Below the pieces are notes generated by a model that saw only the letters and a list, made by a program, of their open reading frames with translations, was not told where the DNA came from and did not search any database. Source: Pseudocercospora fijiensis CIRAD86 (Eukaryota; Ascomycota; Dothideomycetes; Mycosphaerellales; Mycosphaerellaceae). From it: DNA of 64,000 nucleotides. The translations under genes were made by a program, and so were the position numbers. This document shows, one piece after another, positions 14,291 through 25,742 of this stretch. The stretch spans positions 4,042,320-4,106,319 of the forward strand of contig NW_006921538.1 in NCBI RefSeq assembly GCF_000340215.1, written 5' to 3'. Every line of letters begins with the position of its first letter. Position 1 is the stretch's first letter.

Positions 14291-14464
14291 GAAGAGCAGG
14301 AACTAAGAAAAGTAATCGTAGGTAAAGAGTAGGACGTAGAAAAGATAGACGTCGATAGCGAGAACGTAGTAGAGAAAGAAGAGTAGGAACTAGGAAAAGT
14401 AATCGTAGGTAAAAAGCAGGACGTAGAGAAGACGGACGTCGATAGCGAGAACGTAACGGAGAAG
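14291..14464 (+). repeat. Two tandem 87-bp repeats inside element B ORF2
   Basis: Copies begin at 14,291 and 14,378, each starting GAAGAG.AGGAACTA, and encode a 29-residue acidic unit. They differ mainly by transitions and small codon changes. Confidence 0.75.
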
Positions 14465-16688
14465 GAGTAGTACGAAGTCTAGAAAGACAAGGCTATAGGA
14501 AAGGATATTACTATAGGTAACGCTAGAACTAAAGACGATAAGGGCCCCGCTCCTCTAGATAATAAAGGCAAGGACGAACTTTAGGATAAGGCTATAGACG
14601 CTATCCTTATCCGCGCTAACGCCCTAATAACCGTACGCTAGGTCGTAGACGCCGTTTAGTTAGCCTTCCCGAACCTCTACGCTACTAAGAGCGTAGAAGA
14701 TACCGAAGAATTCTTTAACGCCGACAGTACCGACGTCGACTTAGATCCGGACTTAATCCGCTTTTCGACTCTAATCTATAAATAAGACGCTAACGGCGTA
14801 TACGTCTATAAGCTTAGCGCCTCTAGCCGTAAGGCTATACTCTCGCGTAATATAGAGCCCGCCTTTAGTACTATATACGGATGCGATATTACTATATACC
14901 TAGTAGAGAGCTCTACTACTAGGGGCTCTTCTCGAGATAAGGTAGCACCTCCGTAGCAATACCCTACTAAGTAATAGAAAGACAAGGCGTAGCCGACTAT
15001 ACTAGGCAAGGTAAAGCAACGCGGATAGGGCGAGTAGAACGGCTCTAACGAGTAGAATAGCTTAGATAGAGACGATAACGATAATAACCTACCCGAGCCT
15101 CGTCGTAAGCGCCTCTCTTTAGTATCCCTAGACATTAGTAAGGAGGTACGCGATATAGTTACGGCTTTAGGCGCGCGTTAGCGCGCGGCAAGCTACGCCT
15201 TTACGGCGGCCGTAGTAGCAATTATTAACGCCGTACGTAAGGACGACTTAGCCGTAGACCGCCTTATTTAGGTTAACGATACGGTACGCTAGACCTATAC
15301 CGTCTTAAACCCGGTACGAGAACTTAGCTTTACGAGACGTACGTATAAGGAGGACACTACGTAATAGCGATATAAGAACTTCCTAGTAGAGTATACCGAT
15401 TCTCTAATAGGCTCCGACCTGCGTAGCGCGCTCGTAGCGATGTTTTATCGTATATAGACTATAAATAAGGGCAATATAGAGGAGGGCACTTCCCTACCTT
15501 TCCTCGGATAGAACGCTACGCCGTAGCTATTACGCGAGGCAACGCCCGACGTAGGACCTAGAGACGCTAGCCTATCTTACCGACAAGAGGACGACGAGAT
15601 TCTAGAAGAGGTACCTATAGACGTCGACGCTTAGGAAGAGGCCCCTACGCGAGTTATAAATATCGAAATCCCGATCCTATTGTTAGCTACGACAGCTACG
15701 CTAACGAGCGTATAAATCGCTACCCCGATAAGCGTACGTACGCCGATAGATAAGAAGGTTCGTCGAGGCGCCGCTAATATAGACGAGGATACCTACCTAT
15801 AGCGCTCCGGAATGCTATACGCCGACGTCGAGCAATAGCTTAAGTCTAGCTACTAGGCCGATACTACGGTACTAATCTATAACGTATTAGGCTTTATTAC
15901 GATCGATTATATACCGCCTATAGGTACGCGACTCTTAGACGTTAAACTCGGCAATATATTTCAAATAATCGACGACGCTATAATTACCTTAAAGGAGCTC
16001 GGCACCTAGTATACCTACTTAGTAGAGGCGTACGGCTTCCCGCGTACTAAACGTAAGCTAATCGGCCCTCTATACCTATACTATACGGCAAGCACTAACG
16101 GTAAGCACAAGATCGCCTTAATCTATAGCCGATATATCCTTATAGGTAGTATAGTCTTCTAGCGTAAGGCAGCGCACTAAGTCTAGCTTACCTCTATCGA
16201 CAATGCCCTAGATTAGGCGATAATCTCGTAGGTCCTAATAGACATCCCCGGCGAGACGGAGCCGCTAATAGCTACGCGCGACTAGTAGAAGCGATAGAAG
16301 AAATACCGCGAGGACCTAGTATACCTACTCTACGGCAAGTAGCTAAAGACTATTACGGCCGGTTAGCTAACCTTTAAGGAAGACTAGGTAGAGTAGCCGA
16401 CGGAGATTAATATCGTCGCGGTGCCGGACTACGTCCTAGAGAATATAAAAGCAGCCCTTAATCGTAAGGCAGCCGCCGGCATTATAGACGTAGCCCTCGA
16501 CTACTTCCTTCGTACTACGTACCTCTAACTATAAATAGGCCGTATACTACGAAAGGATCGAGACTAGACGCTAAGATCGGCCTATAAGAAGGATACGACG
16601 CTACGCCTAAACGATATCCTATACGACTACGATAAGGAAGACAACTACCTAATCTCCCTCTATCGAGGACTAGGACTAAAAGGCATCG

Positions 16689-16692
16689 CTAG
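16689..16692. repeat. Probable target-site duplication of element C, left copy (CTAG)
   Basis: CTAG abuts the left LTR of C, and CTAG at 29,016-29,019 abuts the right LTR. Four bases is on the short side for Ty3/Gypsy, but collapsing the two copies restores B's ORF2 frame exactly. Confidence 0.7.
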
Positions 16693-16969
16693 TATTAGCT
16701 AGTAACCGGGCCTACACACCTAGGCTAAGTTTTGAGCCTATATAAGAGGCCTCCTTCTATATTGTAGATAGAGCACTAACCTCGTATAGCACATTGTTTA
16801 TATTACACTTCTATAATGCCTATATTGCAGGGCTCTAGTTATTAGCCTAAGCAACCGTCTTGTTATCCTATTATGCTAAACATAGCTGCCTATATTGCTA
16901 TAAGTTATATTACCCTCGGTAGCCTATACTATTACTGCTAGTAGTAGTAGTGTTAGTTTCCGTCCTTTA
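16693..16969 (+). repeat. Element C 5' LTR
   Basis: It starts TATTAGCTAGTAACC (the right copy has TATTGGCT; the ancestor was probably TGTTGGCT) and ends CCGTCCTTTA. It contains a CTATATAAGAGGCC stretch that may be the TATA box. Against the 3' LTR, nearly all differences are transitions. Confidence 0.85.
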
Positions 16970-16970
16970 T

Positions 16971-16992
16971 TAGAGCCGAAGGTAGGGCTATC
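16971..16992 (+). other. Element C primer-binding site
   Basis: TAGAGCCGAAGGTAGGG (the former TGG is now TAG) begins one base after the LTR. The same 22 bases occur in the equivalent place of element A (33,636-33,657, minus strand). The primer tRNA was not identified. Confidence 0.65.
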
Positions 16993-17623
16993 TCTTTATA
17001 TCTAACAGGTTTAGGTGTGTTAAAGGTAGTCTCTAGGCACGAATAGCTATAACCGAAGCGAGGGCACGATAAGAGCCTACGATATAGACGATATAGAAGT
17101 ATCTCGAGGGGCTATTACGACAAGTAGAGAAACCTCTTAACGAGGGCATCGCTTTAACCCGAAAAGCTGCAAACTCTTAGGACTATTATAGCTTAGGGCC
17201 TAGTCTATAGCTATAGCTAGCTTCTAAGGACTCGGCTTCGGGTCGAAGACCTATTTAGCACCGCTTGCTCGAGATAAGCTACTACCCGCCTAAGGAGGAG
17301 ATAGATTAATTACCTATCGGCCTTGCTTAGTTTGCTAAGACTATTAATTGATAGTAAATACGGATTGCAGGCCGGATAGCCGGGGAGTCCCCTATTAATC
17401 GGATAGGGCTTTCCTAGATCCGTAGCCTCGCTTAGACAGTGCTTAGTCTTCTACTAGGAAAAGAAGGCTACCGCCCCCCCCCCGCCTAGCTAAAGGAGAT
17501 ACGAGCTAGTTTCTAGGATCTAGGTATAAACAGAGATTGCAGTCTCTCTCTCCGAGCGGCTTTTGTCCGAAATTTACTAAACTAAGCTCCTAGAGGTAGT
17601 TAAGCGACCCCTAGGAGGCCAAA

Positions 17624-17654
17624 TCCTAATGCTACCCCGGGAGTAATACTAGGA
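17624..17654 (+). repeat. Element C near-palindrome, copy 1 (before gag)
   Basis: The roughly 31-bp near-palindrome starts TCCTAATGCTAC, has centre CCCGGG, and ends AATACTAGGA. It lies in the leader between the 5' LTR and gag, in the same orientation as copies 2, 4 and 5. Confidence 0.75.
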
Positions 17655-17879
17655 GAAACAGCCTAATATACTACTCTCTCGTATAGCAACATTACAACAA
17701 ACTAAACAAACTAAAGACACTAAAAAAAAAACACATTTATATAGCATTCTATTTCAACTTTATATAGCATTCTATTTTAACTATTTTATAATAATCGGAT
17801 AAGCTCTAGCTCTAGCAAAAACGAGCATTAAGAATTAGCGGAATCTTTTAAATCCGAAAACGCCCCTAATCCTATTAAC

Positions 17880-20700
17880 GAAGAAATCAGGCGGCGACTA
17901 GTTAATATAAGCGAACCTCCTACGCCCTCTACGCTAGAGGCGCTCTATACTGTCCTTATAAAGATAATAGAGAAGCAAACTAAGCTTCTCCGTTAGAGCA
18001 AGCGTCGCCCGCTAGAACTAGGGAGTAGTACAAATCCCTTATTCGAAGGGTGGAACGCTATAGCATATATTAAGCGCTTTAAGGAAGGCTTAGTTAATTA
18101 CGAGCTCGATAGAGAATCCGACTAGTACAAGATTCGGTCCTTTACGAGGACTACCTCCTCTAAGCTTTACCGAACCCTTAAAACCCTAGTTAGCTACCTA
18201 GAAAAGGACGACAAGTCTAATGCCAACTAGGAGACCTTTAAGATAGCCTTTATAAGGGAGTATCGGGAGCGCGATAGCCGTCGCATTAAAGGCAGTCGTA
18301 CGTAGCTCGAGTCCCTCTACTTAGTAAGGCGCACTAAGGATAACGACCTAAAGGGGTATGTCCGCGAGTTTATCGAGTTAGCGGATAGCATCGAATAGAG
18401 TAACCTCGAAAACTCTTAGAGAACGAGGCTGCTCCTCTAAGGGTTGCCGTAGCCTATAGCTTAGCGTATCTTCCGTCGCTATAAGCTTAGCGAGGCCGAT
18501 CCTAAGAGCTTTAGGAAGTACAAAGAGGTCCTAGTGTATATTAAGGCCGATATTAATAGCATAGCCGATATAAGGAAGTTTATCTACAGCGAAGACCGGA
18601 ATAACCTAGCGTAGGTTAGGAAAGAGGCCTTAGTAAGCAAGGGACCTAAGTTCCTTCCTAAATCGCAAAGTAGTCCTAAGACCGTAACTCCTACGGTTAC
18701 TAAGCACTCTTAGGATGTCGCGGACTTAGCTAAATCCCTAGCCTAGCTAAACCTAAATGCGAAAGTATTATAGCGAGTTAGGGAGGTTATTAATGCTACT
18801 ATACTAGGCGATGTACTACTAGTCTACTAGGTTTTAGATCCCAACTACCCTAAGGCCCCTTTAGTAGATATCTACGCTATACGGAAGATCTATTCTAACT
18901 TAGATAGCAAGTGCTAGATGTGTAGCGGGTTCAAACATATCCAATCGTCCTACCCTATCTAGAAAGAGCTTCTTAAAAGGAAGCTTATTATGCAAGTAAA
19001 TAGCCGATTCTACTATATAGACACCGGCGATAAGATTGATTTCGAATAGGATCGGAGAGCCCCGAAGCTGCCTTAGCTAAAGACCCTTCTAGAAAAGAAG
19101 TATAGCGGCAAGATCGAGTTTAAGGATACTAGGAATAGTACCCTCGCCGCTATTGCTAAACGAGAAACTTAGAAGGTTAGGGCAAAACAGGTTAAGGAGC
19201 GAAGTAGTAACGGTACTACCGAGCCCGTTAAAGTTAACTTTGTTTCTTAGGACCCGGACGTAGTTACTAATGTTTACGCGGTTACTAAGAATAGTGTAGA
19301 CGTCTACGCTGCTATACGGTCTTAGACCTAGTCCTAAACTAAGGGCAAGAGCCCTTAGAACCCTACTCGCCCTAGTGCGGCAGCCCCTACTAGGGTACTA
19401 AAGAACAAGGCGGCCGATAAGGCTAAGCAACAGCGAGAGTTAACCGCTAAAACTAAGACTCTCTAGACAGCTATAGACCGTGCTACCCGATCTAGTACCG
19501 CACCTAGTACCGTACCTAGTACCCTACCTATAGAAAGCCTAGTCGTCCTAGAGACTCTAGAGGTCGACATAGAGGATATTGCTACCGACATTAGTAGTAC
19601 CCTAGGTCTAGCTAACCTACCGGCCTATAAGCGAAAGTCATCCGATCTAAAGAGCTTTCGCTTTAATAGGTATATAAAAAAGTATAGTACTAGCCTAGCT
19701 AACTCCTTAGATACAAAGGCAAACGCTCTCTTCTAGGCTTTATAGTTCCTAGACCTTAAGTCTAATGTGTCTATAGGAGAGCTGCTAGCCTACGGCTTAC
19801 CTACTAACCTGTTCTAGAGCCGAATCCCTAACGATACTACCTTTATAAAAGACCTCGCTACCCTCCGAAGAAAATAGGGACGAGAAGACTACATTAATGT
19901 CTCCTCCCTATAGTTCCTTCCTAAATTTTCTTTAGGTGCCTAAGAGTTAGTAGAAGGCGAATCGGTAACCTACGAGAACTAAGAGACTATCGATAATACT
20001 AACGAAGAGGGAGTTAAGGAGATAGGCCGAGGGGATAGTAATAATCCCGACCCTACTCTAGTTTTAGTTTCTATTAAGGCTGTCCGATTTACTAGCTAAC
20101 AAATCGGTCGAGTAGGACCTCCTCGACCTAAAGAACTTTACTCTATCCCTAATAATATAGACCTTTCCGCAGTTACCCGTTCCTTCGCCGTCGTTCCCGC
20201 TATCTATATTTAGGTTACTATCGGGAGCTATAGTTAATAGATGCTAGCAATGCTTAATAATAGTTCGGAGTTACTTATTATAAGTAAGCGTTAGGCTAAA
20301 CAACTTAGGCTACTAATAAACAGAGACATTTCCCTCGGTATATAGGGAGTAAATAGGGAGGTTGCGCTAGTAGGTGCTTACTACAATATTATAGTAGACG
20401 CCTTCGGTATATGCTTTTCCTTTACCTTCTAGATTGCCGCCGATCTAAACACGCCAATTATTCTAGGTCGACTATAGTCTCGTATAACCCGAGGTGTCTA
20501 GCGTAACTGCGACGATAGCTCCTAGGAGGGAACTATTGCTAACTAGAAGGGTAACCGAGTCGTATTTACTAGTTATATTAGCAACACTAGCTGCAAGTCC
20601 TACGAGGATATCCTTGCTACTTCTAAACGGTCTTCGGGAAACGCTACGGCGCGGTTGTAAGACCGGCAATCTGCGCTATAAGTTAGTGTAGCTTTAATAG
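17880..20700 (+). pseudogene. Element C gag and aspartic protease (RIP-inactivated)
   Basis: The translation shows a Ty3/Gypsy Gag-like core (NPLFEGWNAIAYIKRFKEG at about 18.0-18.1 kb, then a helix-rich segment to about 18.6 kb). A segment with CSGFKHI at about 18.93 kb recalls the fungal Gag zinc-knuckle position but lacks a full CCHC. Lys/Thr/Ala-rich linkers follow. A retropepsin-like region lies at about 20.22-20.6 kb (SELLIISKR, then ADLNTPIILGRL). Stops are TAG/TAA at Gln/Trp codons. The exact start and end are not resolvable by eye. Confidence 0.7.
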
Positions 20701-20890
20701 GTTATATCTAGAAGTGCGCCGCTCCGTACGTTAAGGCAAGTTTCTAGGTTCTATACTAAGAAGACGAATGCTCGAAGCGACCGCGAGTATAATATAACGA
20801 CTACCTAGCGCGCAAGTTAAGGTAATAATGCTATCGTAAGTATTATTACCGGAGGCGGGTCTACCCGAACTAACTAATTAGGACGCGAGT

Positions 20891-20921
20891 CTAATGCTAC
20901 CCCGGGGGTGTTATTACGAAT
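20891..20921 (+). repeat. Element C near-palindrome, copy 2 (between protease and RT)
   Basis: It reads CTAATGCTACCCCGGGGG and continues TGTTATTACGA. It sits at the border between the protease region and the reverse-transcriptase frame. In the RT frame it reads MLPRGCYY, so its ATG could have been the start of that ORF. Confidence 0.75.
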
Positions 20922-23900
20922 CTAACGTTTTCGCCGGCGTTATAAATTAGGACTACTAGCTATATACCTATCGACTTAAGGAGACTTCTAAAGAAGTTTA
21001 CGCGCTGTTTTATTGCGCTAATCTCTAGGCCTAGCGACAAAGAGAGAGAGCTCGGGTTCGATAATCGATTAGTATATACACCCTATACAAAAGGGTAGCC
21101 GACAAGATTAAGCCTATAAAAGGCAGCGTATACATTACCGATAGGTCTAATCCTAGCGGGAATCCTAACTAGCGATAAAAGTATCTTAGTTAGGAAGCAA
21201 CATTGCTACCTAGGGATAGTCCGTACGATTAAAGATATATTACTAAGAAGTTCTCTACTATTCCTAGGGGTTTAAGGCTAATACCGGAGAGGCTTGCGAA
21301 AATCAAACCTAGTATAGAGCTTTCGGATCTTGAACTTGACCTACTATATAAGCTTCTATATAATCGCGAAGCGGTGTTAGTATATAATTTTACTTACCTA
21401 GGCAGAATCAACCCGGAGGTTGCCCCTCCGTAGAAGATCCGAATAATCGAATATAAGCCTTAGGCCTATCTAGGTTTTAAGCTAAACCTAAGCCTACGAG
21501 GTATAGTTAAGGATATAATACGGCAGCGCGTAAAGGCCGGTATACTAGAGCCTTCCTATGCCTCGTATCGCAATCTATACTTCCTAGTTTAAAAGAAGAT
21601 AGCTCCTAGGGAACTAAAGAAGTACCGTCTAATTAACGCTATATAAAAGTTTAACGCAGTTACGATTAGAGATGCTAACCTGCCTCCGGAGACTAATAGG
21701 TTCTCGGAAGCCTTTACTAACTATATTATAGCCTTACTAGTTAACGTTTTCTCGGGCTACGACTAGATTCCTCTTTACCCTAATAGCCGCGACCTTACTA
21801 GTTTCGAGATACCTCTTAGGCTATATAGACAAACTACCCTTCCCTAAGGGGTAACCAACTCCGTAGCCTAGTTCGTTCGCATTATAAACTAAGTCCTCGC
21901 GGCCTATATCTCCTATATAGCGATGCCTTTCCTAGACGACATCGGCATTAAGGGCCCTAAAACTAGGTACGATAATAAAGAAGTAGAGCCTAGTATCCGT
22001 AGGTTCTTTCTCGAGTATATCTAGAACCTCGATAGCGTCCTCTACGACCTAGAGCGAGCTAATCTAACGGTATATAGGGAAAAGCTTTAGCTCCTATACA
22101 AACGAATAAACATTGTCGGGTTTGTAACCGATAAAAACGGCCGCTATCCTAATAATGTACGGGTCCTAAAGATAGTGTCCTAGCCGGATCCTACCTATTA
22201 GAAGGATGTCCGAACCTAGCTTAGAGTAGTCTCCTACTTCCGTATCTAGGTCGAGAACTTTGCATTAGTATACAAGCCCTTATACGCCTTACTTAAGAAG
22301 GATGCTAAGTTCGAATAGACCCCCGTTTACTAAGCGGCTAAGGACAAGGTAACTAAGGCACTCGTTAGCGTACCTGTACTTACGTCTATTAACTACTTAG
22401 AGGGTACGGGTTTAATAATTATTGCTATCGACTCGAGCGGGGAAGGCTATAGCGAGATACTAATATAGTATAACCGTAAAGAACTATCTTTGCGACACCC
22501 TATCCGGTACGACTTAGGGCTATAAAAACCGATCGAGGCCTAGTACGATATAGGCAAGCGAGAGTGCCTTAGAGTCTATAAGGCTCTAAAGAAGTTCCGA
22601 CTATAGCTCTTTAGTATATTCTTTCGCTTAGAAATCGATGCTTAGACGCTAGTCTATTAGCTTAACCGTATAGCCTCCGACCTACTAAACTCTACGATAG
22701 CTCGGTAGGTTGCCTAGATCTATTTGTTTAATTTCGACGTCTTCTATATTCCTAGTAAGAAGCACACTAGACCGGATAGCCTTTCTAGAAGGCCCGCTAT
22801 AGAAGAGGACATCGCCGAGATAATAGAAGAAGAGGATGTCGATACGGTAATTAACCGCACTTTCTTCGCTGCCTTCTATATTAATGCTATGCTAGCGATT
22901 ACTAGGCCTGCTGCCGACGACTAACCTAGCGACTAACTAGGTAACTAGCCCGACGGGAGCCCTACTACTAACGATAACGACTAGGCTAAAGCTAAGGCGG
23001 ATAAACTAGAGAGGGATAATATCCTTAATAGGGTCTACTCCGACGACTCCTATTATATCGCCTACTTCCTAACCTATATAAAGAAAGCGCCTAGCCTATT
23101 AAAGAGTTAATACCGTCGGGTTATTCGCTATTCTCGACGATTCCTAGTTAAAGATCGAATCCTTTAGCGATAAGCGATAGTTAATGCACCTCTCTAGCGT
23201 GTTATTAACGACCTAGTAGCCCGATAAGAGATCCTTCGTTCCGTTTACGATAAGCTCGGCTACCGGGCGGCGGAGGGCACCTTCGATGTCCTTCGTTAGC
23301 GCTACTAGTAGGACGGCGTATAGGCTAATGTCTCCCGCTACTATAAGAGCTGTCCTAAGTGCAATTTTAGGAATAGCTACCGACGTCTAGGAGAACTGCG
23401 TATTCCTACTGCCTAATTAGTCGGAGAGCGATAGTATAGCGATAGGGTCTATCTTAGTCGCAATAATAGCTTGTATATTATTCGGGAGGGTCTTTCTCGA
23501 TAGCTAGAGGCCTATTATTTCTACAAGGGCTGCGGCGCTATTAATGCTCGTAATATAGCTACCTTCCTGTTTAGAGATCTGTTTTGCCGCTAGGGAACAC
23601 CTTACGAGATTATCTTAGACAACGCTACGAATAACATAGCTAAAGAAGTTTAAGTACTACTTGTTTCGTATAGGGCGAAAAACGTTCGTATCTCCCCGTA
23701 CTATCCCTAGTCGAATGCTATTATTAAACGTAGCTATCGGTCTTTAATTAATGCCCTATCTAAGATAACTAATAGAGGGGACAGGTCGGTTCCTATCTCT
23801 ACCCGGGTCCTAGCCCTTCTCTAGGCGGATCGAACTACTATTGTCGATACTACTAGACTTACGCCGGCAGAGCTTATAATTAGGAGGGACGCCGTTCTTC

Positions 23901-24643
23901 CTATTAAGTTGTCCTATCGTACGTATAGCGTTTACGATTAGGGGTCTATTCGTACTAGGGTAGATCTTCTTACCCTACGGGCTAAGGCTCTTAAGGATAT
24001 AACTACGACTTCTTAGGAGGGTCTTACTCGACAACGGCGCCTTCGTAAAGAGGCTAAGTAGTATTTCGATAACTATAATGCTATTAATTGGGAGCCTCTA
24101 AAGGTTAGCGATATAGTCCTCCTATACCGGTCGGAGCTAGAATATAGTTACTCCTATAAGCTAGCCTTTAAATAGAAAGGGCCTTATAGAGTGTAGGAGG
24201 TCCTTTACGATAGTTCTACGTATCGGCTTAAGGAACTTAATAGTGCTACCTTAAAGCACTCGCATCCCCGGGCTAACCTAAAGAAGGTCGTCGAGTTAAG
24301 AGAACCTGCCCGCCCTCCCCCGACCGAGGAGGAAGTTAATACCTCTATAGACCCTCTACCGACCTTAGATGCCTATCGAGAGGAGGATCCTACCGCGATT
24401 ATAGATCCTGTTCTACCTAACAACTATACGCATCCCTAGATACGTCTTAGTAAGCTATTAGGAATAACTTATAAACAAAGGGAGGGTTATATACGTATAA
24501 ATTACGCGTAGAGCATTTCCGATATTAATTCCGATAGTGAACTAGACTTCTAGCTATCTAACTCTAACTCCGAGGAGGAGCTCCTCGACTAGTCTAGCGA
24601 CGAAGACCGCCTAGAATCATAGCTAGATCCCGAGACTAAATAA
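20922..24643 (+). pseudogene. Element C pol: reverse transcriptase, RNase H, integrase (RIP-inactivated)
   Basis: RT at about 21.44-22.2 kb has KKYRLINAI and FLDDIGIKGP (about 21,930-21,960) as the metal-binding box. RNase H at about 22.38-22.8 kb has AIDSSGEGYSE and a tail PSKKHTRPDSLSRR. Integrase at about 23.15-24.3 kb has a zinc-binding CPKC near 23,355, LDNATNN near 23,616-23,635, and YYP.SNAIIKRSYRSLINAL for the DDE glutamate region. A C-terminal extension is acidic and Ser-rich and ends at TAA 24,641-24,643. No chromodomain is seen. RT is closely similar to that of element A in wording around the active site. Confidence 0.85.
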
Positions 24644-24909
24644 TTGCTTGCTCTTCCTTACCTCTACCTGCCTCTACTACGTTGCTTCCTTACTCTTGTC
24701 GATCGTTCTCCGCGCTATTAATACAGTGCCGCCCTATAACTTTAGTCCTTACCTATTGTCTGTTCCTACTAATATTTATACTCTCGTTTATTGCTTTTAG
24801 TTTATCCTATTATTGTCTTTTGCTTTTGCCTTTACCTTCGATTAATATTGCTATAACTTTATTCCTTCGCTCTTATTTCCTTAGATAGAACTATACGAGG
24901 CGTGTTTTT

Positions 24910-24940
24910 CCTAATAATACCCCGGGGGTAGCATTAGGAA
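24910..24940 (-). repeat. Element C near-palindrome, copy 3 (after pol, reversed)
   Basis: TCCTAATAATACCCCGGGGG followed by TAGCATTAGGA. Its GCATTAGGA arm is on the right, so it is the only copy in reverse orientation. It has the best arm symmetry of the five. Confidence 0.75.
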
Positions 24941-25354
24941 GATAGCCGAACCTAACCCCTCTACCCTTCTAGGACTACTTCCCTCTAGATTCCTAGACTC
25001 TAGCAACCTTCCTTAAGTAATAACGATAATAAGATACTCTACTAGAGGATGTTCCTACCCTAATTAGCACTAGCTACGTAGGACACTAAGAAAGGGAGGA
25101 TCCCTCTCCCTTCCTAGCTCTTAGATAGATATAGCAACCTAAGCCTATAGCCTCTAAGAATAGGGACCTTAGGCTGTTAAGCTTAGTGTTTAGAAGAAGG
25201 AAGAAGGTAAACGTATAGACTACCTTTACGTACTTGCTAATATAAAAGGTAATACTGTATCTATAACAGCAGTACTATAGGCTAATATACCGACGAATTA
25301 GCTACGCTAGGCCTAGGCGACTTGCTCCTCGTTACCGAGTATCTCTAGAGAAAA

Positions 25355-25385
25355 GCTAATACTACCCCGGGGGTGTTATTAGTCC
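25355..25385 (+). repeat. Element C near-palindrome, copy 4 (before extra ORF)
   Basis: GCTAATACTACCCCGGGGG then TGTTATTAGTC, about 390 bp before the extra ORF becomes readable. Confidence 0.75.
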
Positions 25386-25742
25386 CGCTAGCTTCGCTAC
25401 TATAGATTTCTGCTAAGGACTCGAACTAACTAGTTACATTTCGAGTACGCGAGGATCTACGATAGCTAAAGGTTAACAAAGGCGTATAGTCGCTACTAGT
25501 AATTAGCTAGATCGATTGTTAAACTTTAGCCTGCCCTAATAATAAAGAGGTCTCGTATATAGCTTTACTTTTATATATAGCCGTTATCCGTTTGCTTTAC
25601 TAGCGCGGAATATACGGACTACGTTACCTTTGCACTATATTTAAAGCGAGCTTCCTAAGCTCCTTCTTCTACTTAATTACTAACTAACTCGCTACCGCCT
25701 AACTACCCCCCCCCCTCTTCTATCTAAACCCTTCGATTATTA

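Larger units (their letters stand above)
24644..25742 (+). other. Element C non-coding gap between pol and extra ORF
   Basis: No convincing frame is present. It contains two of the CCCGGG-centred near-palindromes in opposite orientations (24,910-24,940 and 25,355-25,385) and a pyrimidine-rich stretch near 24.68-24.9 kb. It may hold the transcription signals for the extra ORF, but nothing specific is recognised. Confidence 0.5.
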
